A stretch of DNA of 64,000 bases from the NCBI RefSeq assembly GCF_014199255.1, contig NZ_JACIJF010000001.1, positions 558,001 to 622,000 on the forward strand, in the 5' to 3' direction. Positions 10,999 through 20,574 of this stretch are shown here, in pieces. The notes beneath the pieces were generated by a model that made no database searches, was not told the DNA's origin, and saw nothing but the letters and a program-made list of their open reading frames with translations. The translations under genes were made by a program, and so were the position numbers. Source of the stretch: Sphingomonas xinjiangensis (GTDB taxonomy: Bacteria; Pseudomonadota; Alphaproteobacteria; Sphingomonadales; Sphingomonadaceae). Within the stretch, counting starts at the first letter, position 1. Each line of letters opens with the position of its first letter.

Positions 10999-11416
10999 AA
11001 CGCACGAACCCTGTGATGGCTGATTGGCTCCAGCCTAGAGATGTGAATAGCGTAGATGCTTCTCTCGCTCGATCTGCTCGGCCATATTCTGGCGCATCTT
11101 CGCGGACGCTGCGCGATGGCCTCGCCAGTCCTTCACCGCGTTGCGCAGGCTCGAGCCGCTAACCTGCGCCGAGGATTCGCGCCGAGCGCCCGCAGTGTCG
11201 TCGCGCAACGCCCGGAGTGCCTGCGCCTCGCAAGCGGAACCTTGGCGGAGATGTCCGCACATGGCGCTTCCACCAAGCGCCGGCGCTCGCTGCTCAGCCG
11301 CGACAGGCGGTACCGCATGGTCGCAAGGGCCGCTTCGTCCGGACTCGAACAAGACCTCAGTTCATGAAGCGATCCGGCCGGCTCAAGCAAATCCTAGTGC
11401 AGCAGGCGGGTGTCGC
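10999..11416. other. 418-bp stretch without a confident gene
   Basis: Several overlapping short open frames exist on both strands, but none has a ribosome-binding site or a recognisable domain. Two leftward frames (11390-11133 and 11352-11035) read like halves of one helical, Arg/Glu-rich protein (RYRLSRLSSERRRL, then AKMRQNMAEQIEREKH) in different frames. This may be a decayed gene or chance in GC-rich DNA. No tRNA, repeat or terminator was recognised. Confidence 0.4.
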
Positions 11417-12229
11417 TCACGCCCTGTTCCGCTCGATCAACGCCTGCGCCTGGGCGACATGCATCGCCTCAATCATCCGTCCGCGAAAGCGCTCGGCCCC
11501 GCCGCGAGCCGCTTCGACGATAGCGCGCGCGTCTTCGATCTCCTCAGGTGACGCACCGAAAGCGCGCGCCGCGATCTGGATCTGTCCCGGATGAATCAGT
11601 GTTTTGCCGTCAAAGCCCAGCATGCGCCCGTCGCGGCACTCGGCCGCCAGCCCCTCGGCATCGTCCAGCCCGTTGAATACGCCGTCGATGGCCCACACCT
11701 CGTTCGCCCGCGCCGCCAGCACGATGGTTTGCAGTGCAACCGACAAGCCTTCTCGCCCGCTAGCCGGCGGCAGCCTGAGGGCGGCTGCCAAATCGTTGGT
11801 ACCCGCGATCAGCCCCGACACACCCGGTACTGCGGCGATATCAGCTGCGGCGAGCACCCCCAATGGCGTTTCGATCATCGCCAGCACCGGTTTGCTGCAC
11901 GCGGCATGCACATCCGCTGCCTCCTCGGCAGTCTCCGTCTTGGGTAGCACGACGAAATCCGCCACCGACCGGGCAATCGCGGCAAGGTCCTCCACATGCT
12001 CTCCAAATCCGCTACCATTGGCTCGTATCGCGCACAGCCGCGGTCCGAACCCCTCTGCAACAGCGGCTACCGCTGCCGCACGCGCCGCAGTCTTCGCATC
12101 GTCGCGCACCGCGTCCTCCAGATCGAGGATCACCAGATCGACGGCAAGCGCCCGTGCCTTGGCGATCGCGCGCGGGTTCGATGCGGGCAGAAACAGTGCG
12201 GTGCGCGGTGCCAAGCGGGCTGTGGTCAT
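11417..12229 (-). CDS. HpcH/HpaI aldolase family (CitE-like) CoA ester lyase
   Basis: A 270-residue TIM-barrel protein of the citrate lyase beta subunit family. LFLPASNPRAIAKA, LVILDLEDAV (metal-binding Asp/Glu region), MIETPLGVLAA, GTNDLAAALRL and FDGKTLIHPGQI are all CitE/Mcl-like. Stand-alone members cleave malyl- or citramalyl-CoA type thioesters; the precise substrate is not readable. No citrate lyase alpha or gamma genes are nearby, arguing against a true citrate lyase. ATG 12229 is just upstream of the divergent SPFH gene, with 52 nt between them. Confidence 0.8.
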   Translation of the reverse strand: MTTARLAPRTALFLPASNPRAIAKARALAVDLVILDLEDAVRDDAKTAARAAAVAAVAEGFGPRLCAIRANGSGFGEHVEDLAAIARSVADFVVLPKTETAEEAADVHAACSKPVLAMIETPLGVLAAADIAAVPGVSGLIAGTNDLAAALRLPPASGREGLSVALQTIVLAARANEVWAIDGVFNGLDDAEGLAAECRDGRMLGFDGKTLIHPGQIQIAARAFGASPEEIEDARAIVEAARGGAERFRGRMIEAMHVAQAQALIERNRA

Positions 12230-12281
12230 GGTACCGCTCTATGCTAGCAAGTTAAATCTATGGCGAGGGGACTCGGGGGCA

Positions 12282-13268
12282 ATGGACGTGATTTCGGCAT
12301 TTCTGGTCGCACTGGCGGTGTTGGTCTTCATCTATGTGATCTCCAGCGTGAAGATCGTCACGCAGGGATATCAGTATACGATCGAGCATTTCGGCCGGTT
12401 CACGACCGTCGCTGCCCCCGGCTTCAACTTCTATCCCGCGTTCTTTTATCGTGTTGGCCGCAAGGTGAACATGATGGAGCAGGTGATCGACATTCCTGGG
12501 CAGGAGATCATCACCAAGGACAATGCGATGATCTCCACCGACGGCGTGGTGTTCTTCCAAGTGCTCGACGCAGCCAAGGCCGCCTATGAGGTCTCCGACC
12601 TTTATGTCGCGCTGCTTCAGCTCACCACCACGAACCTGCGCACGGTGATGGGCTCGATGGACCTGGACGAAACTTTGTCAAAGCGCGACGAGATCAACGC
12701 CCGGCTCCTTTCGGTGGTGGATCACGCCACCACGCCGTGGGGCGTCAAGATCACCCGCGTCGAGATCAAGGATATTCGCCCGCCTGCTGACATCGTCAAC
12801 GCTATGGGGCGCCAGATGAAAGCCGAACGTGAAAAGCGCGCCAACATCCTGGAGGCAGAGGGCAGCCGCGCTTCCGAAATCTTGCGCGCAGAAGGGCAGA
12901 AGCAGGCGCGCATTCTCGAAGCCGAGGGGCGCAAGGAATCCGCCTTCCGCGACTCCGAAGCTCGCGAACGGGCGGCAGAAGCCGAAGCCAAGGCGACCCG
13001 CCTGGTGTCGGACGCGATCGAACAAGGGTCTTCCCAGTCGCTCAACTATTTCATTGCACAGAAATATGTCGAAGCGGTCGGCAAGTTCGCCACATCGCCC
13101 AACGCCAAGACCATCCTGTTTCCCGTCGAAGCGACCCAGTTGATCGGAACACTTGGCGGCATTGGCGAACTTGCCAAGGAGGCTTTGGGCAAGGCTGAGC
13201 CTTCCGCACCGTCTGCCCCACCAGTTCCGACCCGCCAGCGGATCGGGCCGTTTGAGCAACAGGTCTGA
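12282..13268 (+). CDS. SPFH/Band 7 (stomatin-like, QmcA) membrane protein
   Basis: A 328-residue protein with one N-terminal transmembrane helix (about 5-24), an SPFH domain (about 25-180, with VIDIPGQEIITKDN and VDHATTPWGVKITRVEIKDI) and a long Glu/Ala/Lys-rich coiled coil (about 183-245). Such proteins oligomerise at the inner membrane and organise microdomains or proteases. ATG 12282 was chosen because the transmembrane segment starts right after it and GAGGGGACTCGGGGG precedes it. The stop overlaps the NfeD start (TGATG), the usual stomatin-NfeD pairing. Confidence 0.85.
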   Translation: MDVISAFLVALAVLVFIYVISSVKIVTQGYQYTIEHFGRFTTVAAPGFNFYPAFFYRVGRKVNMMEQVIDIPGQEIITKDNAMISTDGVVFFQVLDAAKAAYEVSDLYVALLQLTTTNLRTVMGSMDLDETLSKRDEINARLLSVVDHATTPWGVKITRVEIKDIRPPADIVNAMGRQMKAEREKRANILEAEGSRASEILRAEGQKQARILEAEGRKESAFRDSEARERAAEAEAKATRLVSDAIEQGSSQSLNYFIAQKYVEAVGKFATSPNAKTILFPVEATQLIGTLGGIGELAKEALGKAEPSAPSAPPVPTRQRIGPFEQQV

Positions 13269-13723
13269 TGGACTCGTTCCAGAACGCGGCGGTGCTCTGG
13301 CTGATCGGGGGCGTACTCCTCGCGACCGCTGAACTGCTAGTTCCAGGCGTGTACCTGGTGTTCTTCGCAGCCGCGGCAGCGATCACCGGCGCGCTGGCCC
13401 TGCTGTTTCCCGAGCTTTCGCTCGGCGCACAACTGGCCGGTTTCGCCGCCTGGTCACTCGCCACCGTGCTAGTCGGCAAGCGTTGGTACCGCGACTTCCC
13501 CGTCGCCACTGCCGACCCGCTACTCAACGACCGCTTGGCCCGGCTGGTGGGCGAAACCGTCACGGTGGTGCAAGCGCTCGAAGGCGGTGAAGGCCGTGTT
13601 CGCGTTGGGGATGGCGAATGGATCGCGCACGGCCCGGATCAGCCCGTCGGCGCACGCGTCCGTATCACGGGCGCTGCTGGCGGCAGCCTTACCGTCGAAC
13701 CCGTCCGCACCCTCACCGCCTGA
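13268..13723 (+). CDS. NfeD family membrane protein
   Basis: A 151-residue short-type NfeD. Two closely spaced hydrophobic segments (about 8-60, ALWLIGGVLLATAELL and FAAAAAITGALALLF) are followed by a C-terminal OB-fold (about 80-148) with LVGETVTVV and GDGEWIAHGP. NfeD partners the neighbouring SPFH protein, and the one-base start/stop overlap with that gene supports joint expression. The serine-protease domain of long NfeD proteins is absent. Confidence 0.82.
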   Translation: MDSFQNAAVLWLIGGVLLATAELLVPGVYLVFFAAAAAITGALALLFPELSLGAQLAGFAAWSLATVLVGKRWYRDFPVATADPLLNDRLARLVGETVTVVQALEGGEGRVRVGDGEWIAHGPDQPVGARVRITGAAGGSLTVEPVRTLTA

Positions 13724-13741
13724 CCGTACCGGAGCGTCTCC

Positions 13742-15556
13742 ATGCAAACCACTCGTCGCCAGTTGCTCCTAGGCACCGGCGCAACCCTTGCCGCCACGGC
13801 TCTTCCCGGGCAGGTGCTCGCCGCAAGTGCCGATGACCAAGCCGAGGCGCTGATCGACAGCACCGCCGAAACCTTGCTCACGCTCTCGCCCGAAAGTGCG
13901 ACCAGTCTGGGCATCGACAAGGACAAGCGCGCCGGACTGAAGCACCGCCTCGCCGATCGCAGCCCCACGGGCCAGCACAGGATGGCGGAGCATCTTCAGC
14001 GTACCCTGACGGACATCGCTGGCCTCGACATGAACGCCCTCAGCCCAGCGATGCGCGTCCATGTTGACGTGATCCAGGGATCTTATGCCAATTCACTGAA
14101 GGGCTTCGGCTTTGGCTTTGGCGACGTTTCGGTCGGCGGCTGGCGAAACTCGCCTTATGCGGTTGCCCAGAACGTGGGCGCATTCATCGACATTCCGCGC
14201 ATGCTTGAGAACGAGCACCAGATCGAAGCGACGAGCGATGCCGAGGCGTATGTCGATCGGTTGCAATCCTATGCCATTCAGCTCGACGGCGAGACCGAGC
14301 GCCTGAAATCCGCTGCTGGCAAGGGCGTGATCGCGCCCGATTTCTTGCTCGACAAGGCGCTTAAGCAGATCAAGCTCGCGCGGGGCGGCAACACCGCAGG
14401 CTGGAGCCTGGTCACCTCGCTCGCCAATCGCACCGCCGGCATGGAAGGCGATTTCGGCCAGCGCGCTTGGGAGATCTGCAACAAGAGGATCGTTCCCGCG
14501 CTTGACCGCCAGATCGCCGAGTTGGAGCGCCATCGCGCCCGCGCTACCCCGGATGCTGGCGTGTGGAAGTTCAAGGATGGTGATGCCTATTACGCCTGGG
14601 CGCTCAGCGCCGGCACCACTACGACGATGACCCCAAACGAGGTCCACCAGATGGGCCTTGAACAGTTGCGCGCCATCCAAGCGGAAATGGACGCTATTCT
14701 AAAGAAGGAGGGATATAGCCAGGGCAGCGTCGGCGCGCGGATGACAGCGCTCGCCAAGGATCCACGCTACAGCTTCCCGGATACCGATGAAGGCCGCAAG
14801 CAGATCATCAAGCTGCTTGAAACCCGTATTGCAGACATCCGCGGCAAGATGCCCCAAGCACTCCACACCTTGGTGAAAGGCAATGTCGAAGTGAAGCGGT
14901 TGCCGCTAGCCGAGGAGCCCGGCGCGCCTGGCGCTTATGGCGGCCCAGGAACGATCGACGGCAAGGTGCCCGGAAGGCTCTGGATCAACCTGCGCAGCAC
15001 GGGCCTTTGGACCAGATACAGCCTGCCGGACCTCGCCTATCACGAGTCCATCCCTGGCCATGCGTGGCAAGGCGAATACACCTTCTCAATGCCGCTGATC
15101 CGCTCGCTGTTGCAGTTCAACGCCTATAGCGAAGGGTGGGCGCTCTACGCCGAGCAGCTTGCCGACGAACTCGGGGTATACGCTGGCAACCCGGTCGAGA
15201 AGCTCGGCTATCTTCAGTCGCTTGGCTTCCGCTGCTGCCGCTTGGTGGTAGATACCGGCCTCCACGCCAAGCGCTGGACCCGCGAGCAGGCGATCCGCTG
15301 GTTTGTCGAGGCCAACGGCTCGAGCGAGGACGAAGTGCAGGGCGAAGTCGACCGCTACTGCTCGTGGCCGGGTCAGGCCTGCGGCTACAAGGTCGGTCAC
15401 AGCGAAATCAATCGTTTGCGCGACCATGCCAAGACCGCACTCGGCACGCGCTACGACTTTCGCGCGTTCAACGATGCGGTGGTGCTTGGCGGCAACGTTC
15501 CGATGACCGTACTTGGGCACATTGTCGCTCGCCACGTGTCGACGCGGCGGGCATGA
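13742..15556 (+). CDS. DUF885 family secreted metallopeptidase-like protein
   Basis: A 604-residue protein with a twin-arginine signal (TTRRQLLLGTGATLAATALP, residues about 3-22) and a DUF885 body. The zinc-type motif HESIPGH at about residue 435 fits HExxxxH-like metal binding, and YSEGWALYAEQLADE supplies a candidate downstream Glu. Family members are putative periplasmic peptidases of unknown substrate. It starts 18 nt after the NfeD stop and may be read from the same transcript. Length is typical. Confidence 0.8.
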   Translation: MQTTRRQLLLGTGATLAATALPGQVLAASADDQAEALIDSTAETLLTLSPESATSLGIDKDKRAGLKHRLADRSPTGQHRMAEHLQRTLTDIAGLDMNALSPAMRVHVDVIQGSYANSLKGFGFGFGDVSVGGWRNSPYAVAQNVGAFIDIPRMLENEHQIEATSDAEAYVDRLQSYAIQLDGETERLKSAAGKGVIAPDFLLDKALKQIKLARGGNTAGWSLVTSLANRTAGMEGDFGQRAWEICNKRIVPALDRQIAELERHRARATPDAGVWKFKDGDAYYAWALSAGTTTTMTPNEVHQMGLEQLRAIQAEMDAILKKEGYSQGSVGARMTALAKDPRYSFPDTDEGRKQIIKLLETRIADIRGKMPQALHTLVKGNVEVKRLPLAEEPGAPGAYGGPGTIDGKVPGRLWINLRSTGLWTRYSLPDLAYHESIPGHAWQGEYTFSMPLIRSLLQFNAYSEGWALYAEQLADELGVYAGNPVEKLGYLQSLGFRCCRLVVDTGLHAKRWTREQAIRWFVEANGSSEDEVQGEVDRYCSWPGQACGYKVGHSEINRLRDHAKTALGTRYDFRAFNDAVVLGGNVPMTVLGHIVARHVSTRRA

Positions 15557-15662
15557 CGATCCGTCGAGATTTGTGATGGTCGCAGGTTAGCAGCGATTGA
15601 GCCGGTGGATGCTTTGCTTTACCGATCGCCTCGATGCCGTTCAGCCAAGCACCCAAGGCCGC

Positions 15663-16370
15663 ATGACCGCCACGATCGCGCTGGTCGATGACGACCGCAA
15701 CATTCTAACCTCGGTGTCGATCGCCCTTCAGACCGAAGGTTTCCTGACCCGTGTCTATTCGGAAGGTGAGAGCGCGCTCAAGGCGTTGATCGACAATCCC
15801 CCCGATCTGGCCGTGCTCGACATCAAGATGCCCCGCATGGACGGGCTCGAACTGCTCCGCCGTCTGAGAGAAAAAAGCCAGATCCCGGTGATCTTCCTAA
15901 CCTCCAAGGACGATGAGCTCGACGAGGCGCTCGGCCTGGCCATGGGGGCGGATGATTATATTGCCAAGCCCTTCAGCCAGCGCCTGCTGATCGCCCGAAT
16001 CCGGGCGATCCTGCGCCGCACCGAAACCGCGCTGCCGACGGCGGAAGGCGGACAGCCTCAACCAGCAGAGGCGCTGGTACGCGGGCGGCTGGCCATGGAT
16101 CCGGCAAGGCACAAGGTCACGTGGGACGGCGCGAACGTGACCCTGACGGTCACCGAATTTCTGATCCTGGAAACGCTGGCGCAGCGCCCGGGAATCGTCA
16201 AGACGCGCAACCAGCTGATGGACGCGGCTTATCAAGATGACATCTATGTCGATGACCGCACCATCGACAGCCACATCAAGCGGGTGCGACGCAAATTTCG
16301 ACAGGTAGATCCTGATTTCGATGCAATCGAAACGCTATATGGCGCGGGCTATCGCTTCTCGGACGAATAG
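15663..16370 (+). CDS. chvI: OmpR-type response regulator ChvI
   Basis: A 235-residue regulator. The receiver has Asp9-Asp10-Asp11, phosphoacceptor Asp53 ([11 protein letters not shown]) and Lys102 (AKPF). The winged-helix output domain ends in KRVRRKFRQ and [12 protein letters not shown]. With ChvG it forms the ExoS-ChvI type envelope and acid stress pathway of alphaproteobacteria. ATG 15663 ([11 protein letters not shown]) starts right at the fold; the longer frame from 15597 adds an unlikely leader. It overlaps chvG by 32 nt. Confidence 0.9.
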   Translation: MTATIALVDDDRNILTSVSIALQTEGFLTRVYSEGESALKALIDNPPDLAVLDIKMPRMDGLELLRRLREKSQIPVIFLTSKDDELDEALGLAMGADDYIAKPFSQRLLIARIRAILRRTETALPTAEGGQPQPAEALVRGRLAMDPARHKVTWDGANVTLTVTEFLILETLAQRPGIVKTRNQLMDAAYQDDIYVDDRTIDSHIKRVRRKFRQVDPDFDAIETLYGAGYRFSDE

Positions 16371-17913
16371 CGAGCGCGACCTCGCGCTCACCTGGTCGAA
16401 CCGGATCAGCCTCACCGTTCGGATCCTGGCGGTGAATATCTTTGCACTCGCCCTGCTCGGCAGCGGCTTCTTTTATCTCGATTCCTACCGCAGCCGCATG
16501 GTCGACAGCCGCGTCGCCCAGGCCAAACGTGAGGTGCGGCTGATCGCCCAGGCGCTTGCATCCGCGACCAACGAGCGCCGCAACCTGCTGGTGCTCAGTC
16601 TCGCCCGCGACACCGGAAACCGGATCCGCCTCTTTGACGAGGACGGCAAGATGCTGGCAGACAGCCAGGAACTCGGCCTGCGCAACGTCATCCTGCGCGA
16701 TCCGGACAAGGACCCGTGGAACCAGTCCACCGCGCGCTTTCTAGATGCTGTCATCGACACCGTGGCCGGCGCCGACCGTGCGCCGCTGTTCCGCGAACAG
16801 CCCCGGGATCAAGGGCTGGATTGGCCGGACGTGCGAACCGCTCGCGAAACGCTCGGCACCCCGGCAACTGTGTGGCGTGCGCCGGACCGCACGCCGATCA
16901 TCACCGCCGGAGCTCCGATCACGCAGCTGGGCGTGGTGATGACTACCACCAACGCGCGTGACATCACTCGCACCGTGCGTACCGAACGGTGGCGGCTGAG
17001 CGTGGTGCTCGCCATCGTCGCCCTGTCCTCAGTCTTTCTGTCGCTGTTCCTGGCGCGCACCATCGTTCGCCCCCTTCAGCTCCTCGCCCGCGCGGCGATC
17101 CGCGTCCGGCTGGGCCGGGCCCGCGAAGTGGTGGTGCCCCGCTTGCCCGAGCGCCGCGACGAAATCGGCCTGCTCGCCCGTGCCGTATCCGACATGACGC
17201 AGGCACTCCGCGCGCGGATCGACGCTACCGAAGCGTTCGCCGCCGACGTCACCCATGAACTGAAGAACCCGTTGGCTTCGCTTCGCTCGGCAGTGGATGG
17301 GCTTGCCCGTGTCAAAGACCCCGAATTGCAGGCTCGGTTGTTGGCGATCGTTCAGGACGACGTGCACCGGCTGGACCGCCTGATCACCGATATTTCCGAG
17401 GCCTCGCGGCTCGACGCCCAACTCAGTCGCGCGACGTTCGAGCCGGTCGATATAGGCGCGATGATTGCTGCGCTGATCGCGCAGCGCGAAGCGCGAGGCG
17501 TGCCTGCGGGAGTTCACATCCGCTTCGATCAGGAAGGCGATGTGCCGCTGCTCGTGCTGGGCGAGGGTGCACGCCTGGAGCGCGTGTTCGAGAATTTGAT
17601 GGAGAACGCCCTTTCCTTCTCACCCCGGGATGGCCTCATCCGCATTGACGCACAGCTTGAAAGTGATGCGCTGACCGTCAGCGTCGAGGATCAAGGTCCC
17701 GGCGTTCCTGAAGAAGCGCGCGAGGCGATTTTCCGCCGCTTCCATTCGGTTCGTCCCGATGCCGAAGCGTTCGGGCTGCATTCCGGTCTCGGCCTTGCCA
17801 TCGCGCGGACCATTGTCGAGGCCCACCAGGGCAGCATTTCGGTGGAGACGCGCGAAGAACGCACGACCGGGGCACGGTTCCTCGTGCGTTTGCCGCGCGC
17901 AGAAGGAAGGTGA
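16339..17913 (+). CDS. chvG: Sensor histidine kinase ChvG
   Basis: About 524 residues from ATG 16339. The first transmembrane helix is at about 27-47, the periplasmic stimulus domain at 48-217, the second helix at about 218-240, HAMP at 240-290, HisKA with His306 in [12 protein letters not shown], and HATPase with [20 protein letters not shown] and SGLGLAIA. It phosphorylates ChvI. ATG 16321 is an alternative start that would lengthen the overlap with chvI. In many relatives an hprK gene follows; here rapZ follows after only 135 nt. Confidence 0.9.
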   Translation: MARAIASRTNSERDLALTWSNRISLTVRILAVNIFALALLGSGFFYLDSYRSRMVDSRVAQAKREVRLIAQALASATNERRNLLVLSLARDTGNRIRLFDEDGKMLADSQELGLRNVILRDPDKDPWNQSTARFLDAVIDTVAGADRAPLFREQPRDQGLDWPDVRTARETLGTPATVWRAPDRTPIITAGAPITQLGVVMTTTNARDITRTVRTERWRLSVVLAIVALSSVFLSLFLARTIVRPLQLLARAAIRVRLGRAREVVVPRLPERRDEIGLLARAVSDMTQALRARIDATEAFAADVTHELKNPLASLRSAVDGLARVKDPELQARLLAIVQDDVHRLDRLITDISEASRLDAQLSRATFEPVDIGAMIAALIAQREARGVPAGVHIRFDQEGDVPLLVLGEGARLERVFENLMENALSFSPRDGLIRIDAQLESDALTVSVEDQGPGVPEEAREAIFRRFHSVRPDAEAFGLHSGLGLAIARTIVEAHQGSISVETREERTTGARFLVRLPRAEGR

Positions 17914-17924
17914 GCCTTTGCATG

Positions 17925-17940
17925 CCTGGGAATTCCCAGG
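17925..17940. promoter_or_regulatory. 16-bp perfect palindrome between chvG and rapZ
   Basis: CCTGGGAATTCCCAGG reads identically on both strands. It starts 12 nt after the chvG stop and lies 108 nt before the rapZ GTG. It could be a dimeric regulator's operator or a short hairpin; there is no T-tract, so a classical terminator is unlikely. Confidence 0.35.
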
Positions 17941-18048
17941 GGATCGAAGTCGCTGGGTTGGGCATTTCTCGGGTTCGATATAGGGAGTGGTCCGGTTGCG
18001 CCTCTCGGTAGTTGCCTGCGCGACGGTGAAACAGGAGCAGTTGGACCA

Positions 18049-18981
18049 GTGAGCCACCCCAAGCATATTCTGCTCGTCACCGGAATGTCCGGCGCCGGAA
18101 AGTCGACCGTGCTTCGCACGCTGGAAGATCTGGGCTGGGAGGTGGTAGACAATCTCCCCCTCCTGCTGCTGGATCGCCTGCTCGACACCGCCCCTGCCGC
18201 TGGGTCTCAGGGCGACGACGACCGCCCACTGGCGATTGGCATCGGCACGCAAACACGGGGCTTCAACGCCGAAAGCATCGTACGGCGCATCAAGAAGCTT
18301 CAGGAAGACCACGGCCATCACGTCGGCACGCTGTATTTGGAATGCTCGGGGTCCGAGCTCGAGCGCCGCTACAGCGAAACTCGCCGTCGCCATCCTCTGG
18401 CGCAAGACCGCCCGGCCAGCGACGGTATCGCCCGTGAGCGCGAGCTGCTGATCCCGCTTCGCCGCTGGTCAAACCGGCTGATCGACACCACCAATTTGTC
18501 ATCCAACGAACTGGCGCACCAGATTCGCACCACTTTTTCGGGGGATGGCTTGGGCAAGACGGTACTCACGATCGCCTCATTCGGCTTCGCCCGCGGCCTG
18601 CCCCGCGACGCGGATCTCGTCTTCGACATGCGTTTCCTGCGCAATCCCCATTGGGAGCCCCTGCTACGCCCCGGTACTGGCAAGGACGCCGATGTCTCTG
18701 CCTATATCGTCGAAGATCCTGCCTACGCCCCTGCGATGGCACAGATCGAGGCGCTGCTGCTCCTGCTGCTCCCCCGCTACGAGGCGGAGGGGAAGTCCTA
18801 CGTTACGGTGGCGTTTGGCTGTACCGGCGGGAGACACCGGTCGGTACATGTCGCCGAACGGATGGCGCGCCGGTTGCGCGAAGAAGGATTTTCGCTCACG
18901 GTGACACACCGCGATTTGCAGACCGCACCGCAGGACTCGCTGGAAGGAGCCCCGGTCACTATTTCGGGGGGCGGAGTTTGA
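18049..18981 (+). CDS. rapZ: RNase adapter RapZ / P-loop nucleotide-binding protein
   Basis: A 310-residue P-loop protein. Walker A is GMSGAGKST (residues 12-20), followed by GWEVVDNLP; the C-terminal signature is FGCTGGRHRSVHVAERMARRL. In enterobacteria RapZ guides RNase E to a small RNA of the glmS circuit; in alphaproteobacteria its role is less certain and it is tied by context to the nitrogen/carbohydrate PTS. The GTG start is followed by SHPKHILLVTG. EIIA starts 1 nt after the stop. Confidence 0.92.
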   Translation: MSHPKHILLVTGMSGAGKSTVLRTLEDLGWEVVDNLPLLLLDRLLDTAPAAGSQGDDDRPLAIGIGTQTRGFNAESIVRRIKKLQEDHGHHVGTLYLECSGSELERRYSETRRRHPLAQDRPASDGIARERELLIPLRRWSNRLIDTTNLSSNELAHQIRTTFSGDGLGKTVLTIASFGFARGLPRDADLVFDMRFLRNPHWEPLLRPGTGKDADVSAYIVEDPAYAPAMAQIEALLLLLLPRYEAEGKSYVTVAFGCTGGRHRSVHVAERMARRLREEGFSLTVTHRDLQTAPQDSLEGAPVTISGGGV

Positions 18982-18982
18982 A

Positions 18983-19390
18983 ATGATAGGTTTGGTACTC
19001 GTGACGCATGGACGTCTCGCCGAGGAGTTCGTCGTCGCGATGGAGCATGTGGTAGGCCAGCAGGAGCGGATCGCACCGATCTGCATTGGCCCCGAGGATG
19101 ATATGGAAGGCCGCCGCGCCGACATCGCCGACGCGATTACCCGCGTCGATGAAGGGCAAGGGGTGATCGTGTTGAGCGATCTATTCGGCGGCACGCCGTC
19201 TAATCTCGCCATCTCGCTCATGGAAGCCGGACGGATCGAAGTGATCGCCGGTATCAACCTACCCATGCTGATCCGCCTGGGCAGCGCGCGCAAGACGATG
19301 AAGGTCACCGACGCAGTGTCGGCTGCCCGCGATGCAGGCCGCAAGTATATCACCATCGCGTCCGAGGTGCTTGGGGAAGCCGCCGCGTGA
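18983..19390 (+). CDS. Mannose-type PTS EIIA component
   Basis: A 135-residue EIIA-Man/ManX-like domain. The phosphorylated His is His9 (LVTHGRLA); LFGGTPSN and GINLPMLIRL are family motifs. With HPr downstream and no membrane permease nearby, it probably works as a regulatory phosphorelay rather than in sugar import, as proposed for alphaproteobacterial PTS. It lies 1 nt after rapZ and overlaps the HPr start by 4 nt (GTGA). Confidence 0.9.
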   Translation: MIGLVLVTHGRLAEEFVVAMEHVVGQQERIAPICIGPEDDMEGRRADIADAITRVDEGQGVIVLSDLFGGTPSNLAISLMEAGRIEVIAGINLPMLIRLGSARKTMKVTDAVSAARDAGRKYITIASEVLGEAAA

Positions 19391-19659
19391 GCCGCTGCTC
19401 GCGCACCGTCGCCATCGAAAACCGCCGTGGGCTGCATGCCCGGGCAAGCATGGCATTCGTCACCCTTGCCTCTACTCAGCCTGTCGAGCTGACCGTTGAA
19501 AAGGACGGGAACAGCGCTTCAGGCACTTCGATCCTCGACCTGATGATGTTGGGTGCCGCCAAGGGCGACTCGATCACGATCAGCGCCGAAGGCGATGGCG
19601 CGGAGACCGCCGTGCAAGCGCTCGCCGAACTGGTCGAAGCTCGCTTCGGCGAGGACTGA
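19387..19659 (+). CDS. HPr phosphocarrier protein
   Basis: A 90-residue HPr. The EI-dependent phosphorylation site is His17 (RRGLHARAS); Ser48 in GTSILDLMML corresponds to the HPr kinase site Ser46. The GTG start overlaps EIIA. Retention of the Ser site is notable because no hprK gene lies in this cluster, although one could be elsewhere. Enzyme I is not in the window. Confidence 0.93.
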   Translation: MSRCSRTVAIENRRGLHARASMAFVTLASTQPVELTVEKDGNSASGTSILDLMMLGAAKGDSITISAEGDGAETAVQALAELVEARFGED

Positions 19660-19708
19660 CCTGCCCCACCCGCTTGCGAGACGCGTGACAGGAGGGCATG
19701 AGCGGCCA

Positions 19709-20512
19709 ATGCCCCGCGAAATCACTGCCTTTTCCAACCCGCTGATCAAGCGCGTCCGCCAGCTGCGCGAGAAGCGTCACCGCAAGGAAGAAGGCCTGTT
19801 CCTCGCCGAAGGACTGCGCATCCTCACCGAGGCGCGCGAGGCGGGGCGCTTGCCCGAGTTCCTGTTCTTCGCGCGTGACAATGCGCATCACCCGCTGGTT
19901 CGCGCCTTGGTCGCGGACACCGAGGCGGCAGGCGGCGACGCTATCGAGACCAACGCCGACATCCTGTCCAAGTTGTCTGGCAAGGACAACCCCGGTGCGG
20001 TCGTCGGCGTTTACCCGGAGTTTGGCCCGGCGCTCGACGATCTGGACCGCAGCACCGCACCCATCTGGCTTGTGGCCGAACGGCTGCGCGATCCCGGCAA
20101 CCTTGGCACGATCCTGCGCACAGGCGATGCGACCGGCGCGGGCGGGCTGATCCTGATTGATGATTGCGTAGATCCGTTTTCCGTCGAGGCGGTGCGTGCC
20201 AGCATGGGGGCTTTGTTTACCGTACCCGTCGTGCGCACCAGCTGGGACGCATTCCAACCCTGGCTGCGTTCAGGGCCCGGGCAACTGGTCGGGCTCAGTC
20301 TGGATACCGATCATGATTACCAGGTGCCACGCTACGATGCGCCGACTTTCCTCCTTACCGGGAATGAGGCACAGGGCATGCCCGACTTCATGGCGGCCGA
20401 ATGCGACCTACTCGTAAAGATCCCAATGCTGGGTAAGGCCGACAGCCTCAACGCCGCCGTTGCCACCGCCGTAATGGCGTATGAAGTGCTCAATCAGCAA
20501 CGCTGTGGCTAA
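19709..20512 (+). CDS. TrmH/SpoU family RNA 2'-O-methyltransferase
   Basis: A 267-residue protein with an N-terminal RNA-binding substrate domain (about 1-105) and a SPOUT knot domain. The three SpoU motifs are visible: DPGNLGTILRTGDATGA, LLTGNEAQGM and IPMLGKADSLNAAVA. Members 2'-O-methylate ribose in rRNA or tRNA; the exact nucleotide is not predictable. ATG 19709 was chosen because the domain begins MPREITAFSNPLIKRVR; GTG 19685 is possible and closer to upstream GGAGG. Confidence 0.87.
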   Translation: MPREITAFSNPLIKRVRQLREKRHRKEEGLFLAEGLRILTEAREAGRLPEFLFFARDNAHHPLVRALVADTEAAGGDAIETNADILSKLSGKDNPGAVVGVYPEFGPALDDLDRSTAPIWLVAERLRDPGNLGTILRTGDATGAGGLILIDDCVDPFSVEAVRASMGALFTVPVVRTSWDAFQPWLRSGPGQLVGLSLDTDHDYQVPRYDAPTFLLTGNEAQGMPDFMAAECDLLVKIPMLGKADSLNAAVATAVMAYEVLNQQRCG

Positions 20513-20574
20513 TCCTCGATCGCCATCGCCGGTTCAGCCCAGCGGTCCTACGGTGGCCAGTGAAGGAGACGCCC

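Noticed and set aside
11604..12281. 226-codon extension upstream of the SPFH gene
   Set aside because: Ser/Ala-rich antisense of the CitE-like gene; the transmembrane helix and ribosome site place the start at 12282.
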